64,000 nucleotides of DNA from assembly GCF_008704795.1 (NCBI RefSeq), contig NZ_CP023690.1:8380501-8444500 (forward strand), in the 5' to 3' direction. The translations under genes were made by a program, and so were the position numbers. The notes under the pieces are model-generated. The model was given only the letters and a program-made list of their open reading frames with translations. It was not told the origin of the DNA and made no database searches. This DNA is from Streptomyces spectabilis (GTDB taxonomy: Bacteria > Actinomycetota > Actinomycetes > Streptomycetales > Streptomycetaceae). This document shows, in pieces, positions 43,436 through 51,379 of the stretch; position 1 is the first letter of the stretch; each line of letters starts with the position of its first letter.

Positions 43436-44320
43436 ATGGAAGGGCCGACGATCGGGGGAGTCATCGCCTACCCGGTCACACCGTTCCGCCGGTCCGACGG
43501 CGCCGTGGACACGGACGCGCTGCGCGCTCTGATCGACCGGCTGGTCGCATCCGGCGTGCACGGCATCGCACCGCTGGGGTCCGCCGGTGAGAGTGCGTAC
43601 CTGTCCGATGCCGAGTGGTGCGAGGTGGCGGAGGCGTCCTTGGAGGCCGTGGCGCGGCGGGTGCCGACCGTGGTGGGCATCTCCGACCTCACCACGGAGG
43701 GCGCCGTCCGGCGTGCCCGGTTCGCCGAGCGAGCCGGTGCGGACGTCGTGATGGTGTTGCCGGTCTCGTACTGGAAGCTCTCGGAGCGGGAGATCGTCAG
43801 CCACTACGGTGCGGTCGCCGAAGCGATCGCTCTTCCGGTCATGGTCTACAACAACCCGGCGACGAGCGGCATCGACATGTCGCCCGACCTGCTGATCCGG
43901 CTCGTCTCCGAGTTCGACAACGTGACTATGGTCAAGGAGAGTTCGGGCGACGTGCAGCGCATGCACCGGCTCCACGAGCTGACGGACGGGCGCCTGCCGT
44001 TCTTCAACGGGAGCAATCCGCTGGCGCTCGAAGCGTTCGCCGCGGGCGCGACGGGCTGGTGCACGGCCGCCCCGTGCCTGTTCCCCGCCGAGATCCTGGC
44101 GTTCTACGAGACCGTGCGCGCGGGCGATCTCGCGGACGCCCGCAAGCAGTTCTACCGGCTGCTGCCGCCGCTCCGCTTCCTCATGGCGAACGGGCTGCCC
44201 ACGGCGGTCAAGGCCGGGCTCGCCCTCCAGGGGCTCGACGTCGGGGAACCGCGCCGCCCTCTGCTCCCGCTGGAAGAGAGTCGCGTGCGGCAACTCGAGG
44301 CGCTGCTGGCGCAGTTGTGA
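43436..44320 (+). CDS. Dihydrodipicolinate synthase/N-acetylneuraminate lyase family protein
   Basis: A 294-aa Schiff-base aldolase. The Schiff-base Lys is in VTMVKESSGD (about residue 164), the catalytic Tyr is in VMVYNNPATSG, and GSAGESAYLSDAEW is the substrate-carboxylate loop. Family members add pyruvate to aldehydes or split such adducts. It is translationally close-coupled to the class II aldolase, implying consecutive steps on one carbon skeleton. It is unlikely to be the lysine-pathway DapA given the context. Confidence 0.88.
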   Translation: MEGPTIGGVIAYPVTPFRRSDGAVDTDALRALIDRLVASGVHGIAPLGSAGESAYLSDAEWCEVAEASLEAVARRVPTVVGISDLTTEGAVRRARFAERAGADVVMVLPVSYWKLSEREIVSHYGAVAEAIALPVMVYNNPATSGIDMSPDLLIRLVSEFDNVTMVKESSGDVQRMHRLHELTDGRLPFFNGSNPLALEAFAAGATGWCTAAPCLFPAEILAFYETVRAGDLADARKQFYRLLPPLRFLMANGLPTAVKAGLALQGLDVGEPRRPLLPLEESRVRQLEALLAQL

Positions 44321-44434
44321 ACAGCGGCCGGGCGGCCGCTATCCCGCCCCGTCCCCCTGCTCCGTACGGGAGCGCGGGGCTCACCCCGCAGACCGCGAAC
44401 TGAACTGCACCACCAGCGTGAGGAGAACCCATCC

Positions 44435-45790
44435 ATGCTGCGTCCCATTCACTCCGACCGTCGTGAGGAAGTACTGCCGGTCAACCCGCTGTACAGCGAT
44501 CTCGTGCCGCCCGGCGGAGTGCCGCGCTTCCAGCTGTCGGACGCGTCGATGACGGCCGATGCCGCGACCGCTCTGATCCGCGACGAGCTGATCCTGGAGT
44601 CCCACGCCCGGCTCAACCTGGCGACGTACTGCACCACATGGATGGAACCGCAGGCCAGAGAGCTGATCGCGGAGTGCCTCGACCGGAACCTGATGGACCA
44701 CGACCAGTACCCGCAGACCGCGGACATCGAGACGCGCTGCGTCAACATCCTCACCAACCTGTGGAACGACCCGGACGGTGTCGGTGTCGGCTGCTCGACG
44801 GCCGGCTCCAGTGAGGCGGCGATGCTCGCGGGCCTGGCGATGAAGTTCGCCTGGCGCAACCGCCGCCGGGCCGCCGGGCTGGCCACCGACCGGCCCAACC
44901 TGGTCATGTCCACCGCGGTGCACACCTGCTGGCCGAAGTTCTGCCGCTACTGGGACGTCGAACCGCGCTACGTCCCCATCAGCGAGCCCGGCTACAACAT
45001 CGACCCGGCCGCGGTCGCCGCGGCCTGCGACGAGAACACGATCGGCGTGGTCGCGATCCTGGGTTCCAGCGCTCTGGGCACCTACGATCCCGTCGCCGAG
45101 ATCTCCGCCCAGTTGGACCGGCTGCAAGCCGATCAGGGCCTCGACGTCCCGATCCATGTGGACGCCGCCGTCGGCGGTTTCGTCACCCCGTTCCTGGATC
45201 CCGAGCGGGTCTGGGACTTCCGGTTGCCGCGCGTACGGTCGATCAACGCCTCTGGCCACAAATTCGGGCTGGTCTACCCGGGAGTCGGCTGGATCGTCTG
45301 GGAGGACCGTGCCGACCTCGCCGAGGAACTGGTCTTCGACTGTGAACTGCTCGGCGGTTGCCTGCCGACCTTCACGCTCAACTTCTCCCGCTCCGGCGCC
45401 CCGGTGGTCGCGCAGTACTACAACTTCCTGCGGCTGGGCTTCGAGGGGTACCGCGCGGTGCAGCACACCTCGCGCGAGGTGGCCCGCTACCTGGCGAAGG
45501 AGATCGCGCTGGTCCCCGGTCTTGACGTGATCACCGATGGCACTGATCTGCCGGTGGTCGGCATCCGGATCCGGCCGGGAGAGGACGCGATGACGGTCTT
45601 CGACATCCACGATCGCATGCGCCGTCACGGCTGGCACATCCCCGCCTACAACCTGCCCCCCGACCTGGAACACATCGGAGTACTGCGGGTCGTGGTCCGC
45701 CACGGGTTCAGTCAAGATATCGCTGAGCACCTCGTGCGAGACCTGCGTACGGAGGTCGCCGCCCTGCTCGACGGAGACCCGCAGCCGTGA
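44435..45790 (+). CDS. Glutamate-decarboxylase-like PLP enzyme
   Basis: A 451-aa group II PLP decarboxylase closest in pattern to GadB. It shows ARLNLATYCTTWMEPQA, DHDQYPQTADIETRCVN, CSTAGSSEAAMLAG, HVDAAVGGF, and the PLP-binding Lys in INASGHKFGLVYPG. It would convert glutamate, or a substituted glutamate made by the aldolase-type neighbours, to the amine. The ATG at 44435 has GAGGAG nine nt upstream. The gap of 114 nt after the lyase gene may hold a second promoter. Confidence 0.88.
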   Translation: MLRPIHSDRREEVLPVNPLYSDLVPPGGVPRFQLSDASMTADAATALIRDELILESHARLNLATYCTTWMEPQARELIAECLDRNLMDHDQYPQTADIETRCVNILTNLWNDPDGVGVGCSTAGSSEAAMLAGLAMKFAWRNRRRAAGLATDRPNLVMSTAVHTCWPKFCRYWDVEPRYVPISEPGYNIDPAAVAAACDENTIGVVAILGSSALGTYDPVAEISAQLDRLQADQGLDVPIHVDAAVGGFVTPFLDPERVWDFRLPRVRSINASGHKFGLVYPGVGWIVWEDRADLAEELVFDCELLGGCLPTFTLNFSRSGAPVVAQYYNFLRLGFEGYRAVQHTSREVARYLAKEIALVPGLDVITDGTDLPVVGIRIRPGEDAMTVFDIHDRMRRHGWHIPAYNLPPDLEHIGVLRVVVRHGFSQDIAEHLVRDLRTEVAALLDGDPQP

Positions 45791-45854
45791 CCCCCGGGCC
45801 CGTGTCAGTCCGACGGACCACGGGGTGTGCGAACAGTGGCGAGGAGGAGGACGG

Positions 45855-46271
45855 GTGAGCACGTGCGGCAGCGCATGCGCTCCTGACTGCGGTCAGGAAC
45901 AGGACAGAGCGGCGCGCGCCCTGTTGAAAGAGACGACGGAGTGCCTGAGTCAGCTCACCGGGGTGCTCCTGCGGCTGGAAGTCCTGCTGGGCTCGAACGC
46001 GCTGAGCCCGCCTTCCCGCACGCAGGGCTACGACAGTCCGACGCGACCGTTCGAGGGCATGGCCCGTGTGCTGCACGACGCCCGTCTCACGCGGCGGGAG
46101 CGGGAAGTGGTGGAGCTCCTCGCACAGGGACTGTCCAACCGTCGTATCGCCTGCGATCTCAGCATTTCGGAGCCGACGGTGAAGAACCATCTGCGCGCCG
46201 CCTTCCTGAAGCTCGACGTCACGGACCGCACCCAGGCAGTCGTGAAGGTGCTGGAGGCCCATCAGCCGTGA
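45855..46271 (+). CDS. Small LuxR-type regulator with N-terminal Cys cluster
   Basis: A 138-aa protein. The C-terminal LuxR/FixJ HTH is intact (LTRREREVVELLAQGLSNRRIACDLSISEPTVKNHLRAAFLKLDV). There is no receiver domain. The short N terminus carries three Cys in a C-x3-C-x3-C arrangement (about residues 4, 8 and 12) and one more in a following helix, suggesting metal or redox sensing. GTG 45855 follows GGAGGAGG closely. It lies 64 nt after the decarboxylase gene and probably regulates this operon or the adjacent surface-protein genes. Confidence 0.85.
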   Translation: MSTCGSACAPDCGQEQDRAARALLKETTECLSQLTGVLLRLEVLLGSNALSPPSRTQGYDSPTRPFEGMARVLHDARLTRREREVVELLAQGLSNRRIACDLSISEPTVKNHLRAAFLKLDVTDRTQAVVKVLEAHQP

Positions 46272-46448
46272 GGTCCGGCCGGAGGGCTGCCGAGCCATCG
46301 GCGGATGGCGGCGCGCGCGGGCGTGGTGACCCCGGTCGGCAGGGGACAGGCGCACCACCCGTGGCAGTCGGGGGATCTTCGGCGGCCGGCTGCGCGCTCC
46401 GGCGTGCCGTCCGGCTCGCGAGGCGCCACCGGCCAGGAGGATGCCGGT

Positions 46449-47774
46449 GTGATCATCGACAGTCGAGCGGAGCGCCGACGGCCACGCACGCAGTGGCGTG
46501 TCCTGTTCGTGCTGGCCTCTTCCGTTCCGGCCGTGATGATCGGCGCGGCTCCGGCGGGCCCGGCCGTGTCCGACGGCGCGAGCACGAACGGACTGGCGCT
46601 GCGGGTGACCGTGAACTCCCACCCCGAGGTCGGCGCCCTGCGGCCGGGCATCCGGGTGGGCGACCCGGTGGTCAAGACATACCGCCTCATCAACCGGGGC
46701 GGAGCGGACCTGTACCAGGTCCGGGTGACCGACCCGGGCCTGCCGGGCGTCGCGATCCGCTGCCAGGGCGGCGGTGACCGGGTGCGGATGCTGCGCGGAC
46801 TCAGCTCCACCCACTGCACGGCCCGCACAGCGGCGCGCGCCGGCGTGTGGACCGGCCAGGTCGTGGCGACCGGGAACATCCCCTACCTGCGTGCCCGATC
46901 GGTGGCCCGGGCGCGGTCCGGGTACGCGGGTGTCGGGGGCGGTCTCGCGCTGTCGGAGGGGGTGATGGTCAGGGACCGGCAGGCGACTGTCACGTACCGG
47001 GTGCGGAACACGGGAAACCGCACGGTGCACGCCATTCGGCTCGGCGACCCGCCGCTCACCGGCGCGCGCATCGACTGCGGGGGTGGGCAGCCGGTCGTCC
47101 CCACGCTCCAGCCGGGGCGGTCCGCCGAGTGCCGCACCGTGGTGCGCCGGGCTCCGGGCGCGTACACCAGCGCCGGGGTCGCCGAGGGCAGCGACAGGGT
47201 ACGCACGATCGGCCGGTCGGGCGGAACGGTGCCGCCACCGAGACTCACCGCGCGTGCGCTGCGGCGCTTCGAGATCCCCCGGCCGGCGGTGACGCCCAAG
47301 CCGCCCAAGCCGCCCAAGCCGTCGGAGCCCCGGCGGCCCGGCGGAGGTCCGGCCGGACCTCCGGTCCCGGCTCCGCCGCCCGCCGGGCCTCCACCGGCTG
47401 CGGGACCGCTTCCCGCCATGGGCCCGGTGCCTCCCGAGGCGCTGCCGGTGCCGCTGCTGCCGGGGGAGGTGGGGCCGCCCGTCCCCCCGCCCGGTGTCGC
47501 GGCACCCGGTGACGGCCCAGGCGCCGCCGAGGCCGCCGGGGAAGCCGATGCCCCCGCAGAACCTCCTGGCGGGGCAGTGGCAGGCGCGGCCGTCGCCGGC
47601 GCGGACACGGGGGGAGCCGCTGTGCCCCCTGCGGCACGGCCGCGAGGCGACGCACTGGGCCGCTTCTACCGCGCCGGGGAGGGGCCCACCGGACTCGGAC
47701 TCCTGACCGCCCTCTTCCTCGTGCTGATCCCCGCTGCCGTCGCGGCCGCCGTGCTCGGGTCCCGTCGGGGTTAG
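46449..47774 (+). CDS. Proline-rich surface-anchored protein (copy 2)
   Basis: A 441-aa exported protein with a signal sequence (about residues 16-38) and two repeated beta-sandwich-like modules (about 45-150 and 155-250). Each has a YRLINRGG/YRVRNTGN strand and a Cys pair, recalling DUF11/CARDB-type surface modules. A Pro/Gly/Ala stalk with KPPKPPKP follows, then one C-terminal membrane helix (about 418-435) and a basic tail. The GTG at 46449 has AGGAGG 8 nt upstream. It is followed by a DUF4239 gene, duplicating the arrangement at 2428-997. Confidence 0.75.
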   Translation: MIIDSRAERRRPRTQWRVLFVLASSVPAVMIGAAPAGPAVSDGASTNGLALRVTVNSHPEVGALRPGIRVGDPVVKTYRLINRGGADLYQVRVTDPGLPGVAIRCQGGGDRVRMLRGLSSTHCTARTAARAGVWTGQVVATGNIPYLRARSVARARSGYAGVGGGLALSEGVMVRDRQATVTYRVRNTGNRTVHAIRLGDPPLTGARIDCGGGQPVVPTLQPGRSAECRTVVRRAPGAYTSAGVAEGSDRVRTIGRSGGTVPPPRLTARALRRFEIPRPAVTPKPPKPPKPSEPRRPGGGPAGPPVPAPPPAGPPPAAGPLPAMGPVPPEALPVPLLPGEVGPPVPPPGVAAPGDGPGAAEAAGEADAPAEPPGGAVAGAAVAGADTGGAAVPPAARPRGDALGRFYRAGEGPTGLGLLTALFLVLIPAAVAAAVLGSRRG

Positions 47775-47817
47775 CCGAGCCGCCGCGATCCACGCACTCG
47801 ACAGGAGCCCGGCCCCG

Positions 47818-48558
47818 ATGCTCGAAACCCTCGCCATCATCATCGGTGTATCCCTGCTGGCTGCGGCGTGCGTGGTGGTCAAGCACCGCTTCTGGCCGCC
47901 CGATCCGGACGACGAACCGCGCGAGGACGTGGCCGAGTACATCTCGATGATGGTGGGCGTGCTCTACGCGCTCGTGCTCGGGCTCGCTCTGGTGTCGGTG
48001 TGGGACACCCGTTCCGCAGCCGACGAACACACGCAGACCGAGGCGAGCGCCGCGCACCAGGTGCGCCTCCTCTCCGACGGCCTGCCCCAGCGGCAGGCAC
48101 GGGAAGTGCGCTCCGGCATCGAGGCGTACGTCAGCCATGTGGTGGACGTCGAGTTTCCGGCGATGGCGGCGGGCGATCCGCTCGGACAGCGTGGCTGGGA
48201 CCTGCTGTCGGCGCTGCGCCACGCCAGCAGGACGGCCGCCGACGCCACGCCGTCGCAGCATATGACGGCTCAGGAGGTCCTGGCCCAGCTCGGCACGTTG
48301 GACGACGCGCGGCGCGGCCGGGAGAGCGATGCGGACGGCGGACTGGCGCCGGCGCTGTGGGTGGGGCTGATCATGGGCGGCGTACTCACCGTGGCGTTCA
48401 TGTTCATGTTCGGCGTGGAGCGGAGCTACACCCATGTGGTGATGGTGATGGGCCTTTCCGCGCTCATCACCTTCATGGTGCTGCTGATCCACGAGCTCGA
48501 CCGTCCGTTCACAGGCATGCTCGCCGTGGACGCCACGCCGTTCACCCGGTACTTCTGA
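47818..48558 (+). CDS. DUF4239 membrane protein (copy 2)
   Basis: A 246-aa paralogue of the protein at 997-1761. It has the same two N-terminal and two C-terminal membrane segments and the conserved EYISMMVGVLYALVLGLAL and WDTRSAADEHTQTEA blocks. The ATG at 47818 follows AGGAG by about 11 nt. It is co-directional with the proline-rich surface protein, 43 nt apart. Function is unknown; pairing with a wall-spanning protein suggests an envelope complex. Confidence 0.85.
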   Translation: MLETLAIIIGVSLLAAACVVVKHRFWPPDPDDEPREDVAEYISMMVGVLYALVLGLALVSVWDTRSAADEHTQTEASAAHQVRLLSDGLPQRQAREVRSGIEAYVSHVVDVEFPAMAAGDPLGQRGWDLLSALRHASRTAADATPSQHMTAQEVLAQLGTLDDARRGRESDADGGLAPALWVGLIMGGVLTVAFMFMFGVERSYTHVVMVMGLSALITFMVLLIHELDRPFTGMLAVDATPFTRYF

Positions 48559-48963
48559 CACCTGAGCACTGTTGCCGCGAGCCGTGTTCCGGCTCCGCTC
48601 CCGACGGCCCTTGCGGGGCCTGACGGTGGGTGCGGCCGAGCGGCAGGTGCCGCCCCAGCTGTGCCGGTCATGGCAAGTCCTCCCAGTACTGGGTGTCGCC
48701 GCAGTGGCCCACGCTGCGGTGGGTCTGTGCCGGGGCGGGGAGTCTGGGCGCATGGAACCCCGGTAGCCGGGCGGTCCAAGAAGGCGAGGGCGGCTGGTCC
48801 ACGGGGGCATCCGTAGCTCTTCTCGCACACTACTTCCCGCCACTGCCGCGTAGTCCTGCGTAAACGCTGTCCCGCAAGTGTCGGACGAGTCGACAGTCCT
48901 CAAGCGCGCGGCGAGGATGTGGGGCGTCGTCGATCCGTTTTAGCTCTTGCTGAGGGGCAGCGC
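48559..48963. other. Intergenic stretch without a supportable gene
   Basis: About 405 nt with lower coding bias than its surroundings. Open frames on both strands are short and lack protein-like character. It is the left part of a decayed segment that continues to about 50.2 kb. Confidence 0.5.
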
Positions 48964-49218
48964 GTGAGTCTGTCGTATCGAGCGCGGGTGGCTGCGCTTC
49001 TGGGGGATTCCCCGCTGGCCTCGGAGGCTGTCATCACGGATGTGCGCGACCTGCTCTCGCACGGCGAGGAGGCGTTGGCGTTCGACACGATGTGCTCGTG
49101 GATCTATGAGGACGCCCTGCCCCTCACCCGGCAGTTCCACGCTCGACTGGTGGCGCTGGCCAGCGAGATGGAGACTCCGACGTCCGTGCAGCGACTCGAC
49201 GAGCTGCTGGGCGACTGA
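48964..49218 (+). CDS. Orphan MafI-like immunity protein
   Basis: An 84-aa acidic helical protein. The pattern VRDLLSHGEEALAFDTMCSWIYEDALPLT followed by a C-terminal helix ending in LDELLGD resembles MafI-family immunity proteins of polymorphic toxins. The GTG at 48964 follows TGAGGGG by 6 nt. No toxin gene is adjacent; the DNA on both sides is degraded, so the toxin may have been lost. The family call is by eye and tentative. Confidence 0.5.
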   Translation: MSLSYRARVAALLGDSPLASEAVITDVRDLLSHGEEALAFDTMCSWIYEDALPLTRQFHARLVALASEMETPTSVQRLDELLGD

Positions 49219-49258
49219 CATCACCCTCTCGGTGATCTTGCTGAGAGATGATCTGTCC

Positions 49259-49350
49259 GTGGCTGGTGTGATCCCAGCGTCGGAGCCGTCCTGGACAGCC
49301 CCGTGCACCGGGCTGAGCCCGCGGCAGTTCGGCAAGCTGCTCACCGTGCC
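49259..49350 (+). mobile_element. Remnant of an IS5-like transposase gene
   Basis: The frame VAGVIPASEPSWTAPCTGLS continuing PRQFGKLLTV resembles the N terminus of transposases of Streptomyces IS5-type elements. The similarity stops after about 30 codons and nothing of the catalytic part remains. No terminal inverted repeats were found. Confidence 0.4.
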
Positions 49351-49439
49351 TCGGTTGAAGCAGCGTTCGCTCGTGTTGCGCCGCCGGTAGGTTCGCCGGT
49401 CTAACCCTGGCGGTCGGCCGCCGTGGCCACCGCGCCTCA

Positions 49440-50066
49440 GCCGGTTCCTTCGCTGGTCGGTCTTCTCGGGGAGCCTGCCCTGTTCGACAAGTTCGGCGAG
49501 ACCTCGCAGGGCGACCCGGCCGGGGTCGACGGCGATGCCGCTGAAGCGCATGCCGGCCGCCTCGTACGTGGCGATGAGCTCCGCGTTTCGGCGATCGCCG
49601 TCATGAAGTGGCCGCCCGGGCGGAGCACTTCGAGCGACCGCTCGGCGGCGTCGCCGCCGATCGTGTCGAGCGCGACGTCGATGTCGCGGACCGCGTCGGT
49701 GAAGTCGACGGCCTTGTAGTCGATCACCTCGTCGGCCCCGACCCCCTCGACGCACTCCCGCTTGCTCCCGCTCGGGGTCGCGATCACGTGCGCGCCGAAC
49801 GCTTTCGCGATCTGGATCGCGACGTGGCCGACCCCGCCACCGCCGCCGTGGACCAGGACGCGGTCGCCTTCGCTCACGCCGCCGAGGTCGACGAGGCCCT
49901 GCCATGCCGTCAGCCCGACGACCGGCAGCGCCGCCGCCTCGACGTGCGAGTGCGACGCGGGCTTGTGTGCCAGGTGTAACGCCGGCGCCGGCACGACCTC
50001 GGCGTACGCGCTCACCGCCCGCGGGAACAGGGGCATCCCGAACACCTCGTCGCCCGCGAGGTCACC
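49440..50066 (-). pseudogene. Decayed zinc-type alcohol dehydrogenase/quinone oxidoreductase
   Basis: The minus strand carries the middle of an MDR-family oxidoreductase: AGDEVFGMP, AAALPVVGLTAWQGLVDLGGV, the NADPH fold LVHGGGGGVGHVAIQIAKAFGAHVIAT, GADEVIDY, and LRPGGHFMTAIAE. The first 60-80 residues of the family are missing. A frameshift near 49590 moves the continuation (NAELIATYEAAGMRFSGIAV) to another frame, and the last 25 or so residues are replaced. A TTA codon is present. It is non-functional. Confidence 0.75.
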
Positions 50067-50243
50067 CCATCCGGCGCACCTCAACGATGATCGCCGCAAC
50101 GCGGGCGTACCACCGGTGTCACGCCAGGACATGCCGACAACCCGCCTGCCCGTGGGCCTGCCCTCGGCTGGGCACGGTGTCATTCCGCGGCGGTGCCCCT
50201 GGCAGACGGCCGCGTCCGCATGCGGGGAACACGCCACGTGTGC

Positions 50244-50945
50244 TCAGAAGTTGGGCAACACCTTGATCAACTCCACATTGACGCCCGCCGGTTTGGCCAC
50301 CGCCCAGCTCACGCAGTCGGCGACGTCATCGGCGCTCAACGGTTGGATCTCTCCGTACGCCTCTTCGGCCTTCTTCTCGTCGCCGCCGAATCGCACGAGG
50401 TTGAACTCGGTGCGCACCAGGCCGGGGGCGATCTCGATCACCTGGACGGGCGTTCCCTGCATCTCCTTGCGCAGGGTGTCGGCGACCGCCACCTGACCGT
50501 ACTTCGCCGACGCGTAGCCCGCGGCACCGGGATAGGTCTGGTACCCGGTCAGCGAGGTGATCACCACGATCCTCGCGTCACCGCTCGCCCGCAGCGCGGG
50601 CAGCAGCTTCTGCGTGACGCGGATCGTGCCCAGGACATTGATCTCGTACATGCGCAGACAGGCCTCCGGATCGAGGTCCGCGATCCGGTCCACCCCCAGG
50701 GAGCATCCCGCGTTGTTCACGAGGACCTTGCACTCGGACACCGACTCGGCCAGCTCCGCGACCGACCGGGCGTCGGTGACGTCCAGCCGGATCGCTCGCC
50801 CTCCGATCTCCTTCGCCAGGGTTTCGAGCCTGTCGAAGCGACGTGCCGCGACGACGACGTCGAATCCGTCGGAGGCCAGGCGGCGGGCGGAAGCAAGCCC
50901 GATCCCGCTACTGGCACCCGTCACCACAGCTATGGGGTTCGCCAT
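50244..50945 (-). CDS. Short-chain dehydrogenase/reductase
   Basis: A 233-aa classical SDR with cofactor motif TGASSGIG, NNAG, catalytic Ser in ITSLTGY, and YASAK (YxxxK). An NADP(H)-preferring pattern is suggested by the Arg pair in VVVAARRFDRL. It would interconvert an alcohol and a ketone. It points away from the NRPS operon and could supply or modify a precursor, or be unrelated. ATG 50945 is the typical N terminus MANPIAVVTG. Confidence 0.9.
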   Translation of the reverse strand: MANPIAVVTGASSGIGLASARRLASDGFDVVVAARRFDRLETLAKEIGGRAIRLDVTDARSVAELAESVSECKVLVNNAGCSLGVDRIADLDPEACLRMYEINVLGTIRVTQKLLPALRASGDARIVVITSLTGYQTYPGAAGYASAKYGQVAVADTLRKEMQGTPVQVIEIAPGLVRTEFNLVRFGGDEKKAEEAYGEIQPLSADDVADCVSWAVAKPAGVNVELIKVLPNF

Positions 50946-51212
50946 GCCCGCAGATCTTGCCTCACGCATCCGGTGGTGACCACCCCCCAGATCGCCGGTT
51001 CGGTCTCCGGTGAAGCGTGAGTTGACCCAGGGCGGGCCGAACGGCCGTCGGCCCGGCTGCCCATCCGCGCCCGTGGCGTGGAGGCAGGCGCCAGGTGCGC
51101 GCAGCCGGCGTGCCCCGCTGTGTGCTCTTCGGCCATCGCTATCGCCGTGTAGCGCAGCTCACAGGCGGCAACCCTGTGTCCCATCTGCTGCTACGAACAG
51201 GGATGTTTTTGG

Positions 51213-51242
51213 TTGACGTCGGTCGTCGACGATACGTAGGCT
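51213..51242 (+). promoter_or_regulatory. HrdB-type promoter of the exporter/NRPS operon
   Basis: TTGACG (51213-51218), 18 nt, TAGGCT (51237-51242): a good match to the Streptomyces principal-sigma consensus. It lies in the 434-nt gap upstream of the MFS gene, with predicted start about 51249, giving a leader of about 130 nt. I see no gene in the rest of the gap (50946-51212). Confidence 0.6.
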
Positions 51243-51249
51243 CCGGTCG

Positions 51250-51311
51250 TTCAAGCCAAAAGTTGTCCATCACAAGGCCGTTCGGGCCGCAAGTTGTCCG
51301 CCACACGAAAG
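51250..51311. repeat. Two 31-nt tandem repeats at the transcription start
   Basis: 51250-51280 and 51281-51311 share 21 of 31 positions, including an identical 9-nt AAGTTGTCC and a following CACA. The period of about three helical turns, directly downstream of the predicted start point, suggests a two-site operator. Confidence 0.6.
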
Positions 51312-51379
51312 GCTTTCGTGTCAGTGCGAGCAGTCACCCCACAGGGTTCCTTTCCCATAGCGGCCAGGACCGGCCATTG

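Noticed and set aside
48426..48830. Minus-strand open frames in the gap after the second DUF4239 gene
   Set aside because: No ribosome site, no recognisable motif and partial antisense overlap with the DUF4239 gene.
49437..50237. Intact 266-codon oxidoreductase
   Set aside because: Family homology covers only the middle, a frameshift separates the C-terminal part, and both ends are replaced by unrelated sequence.
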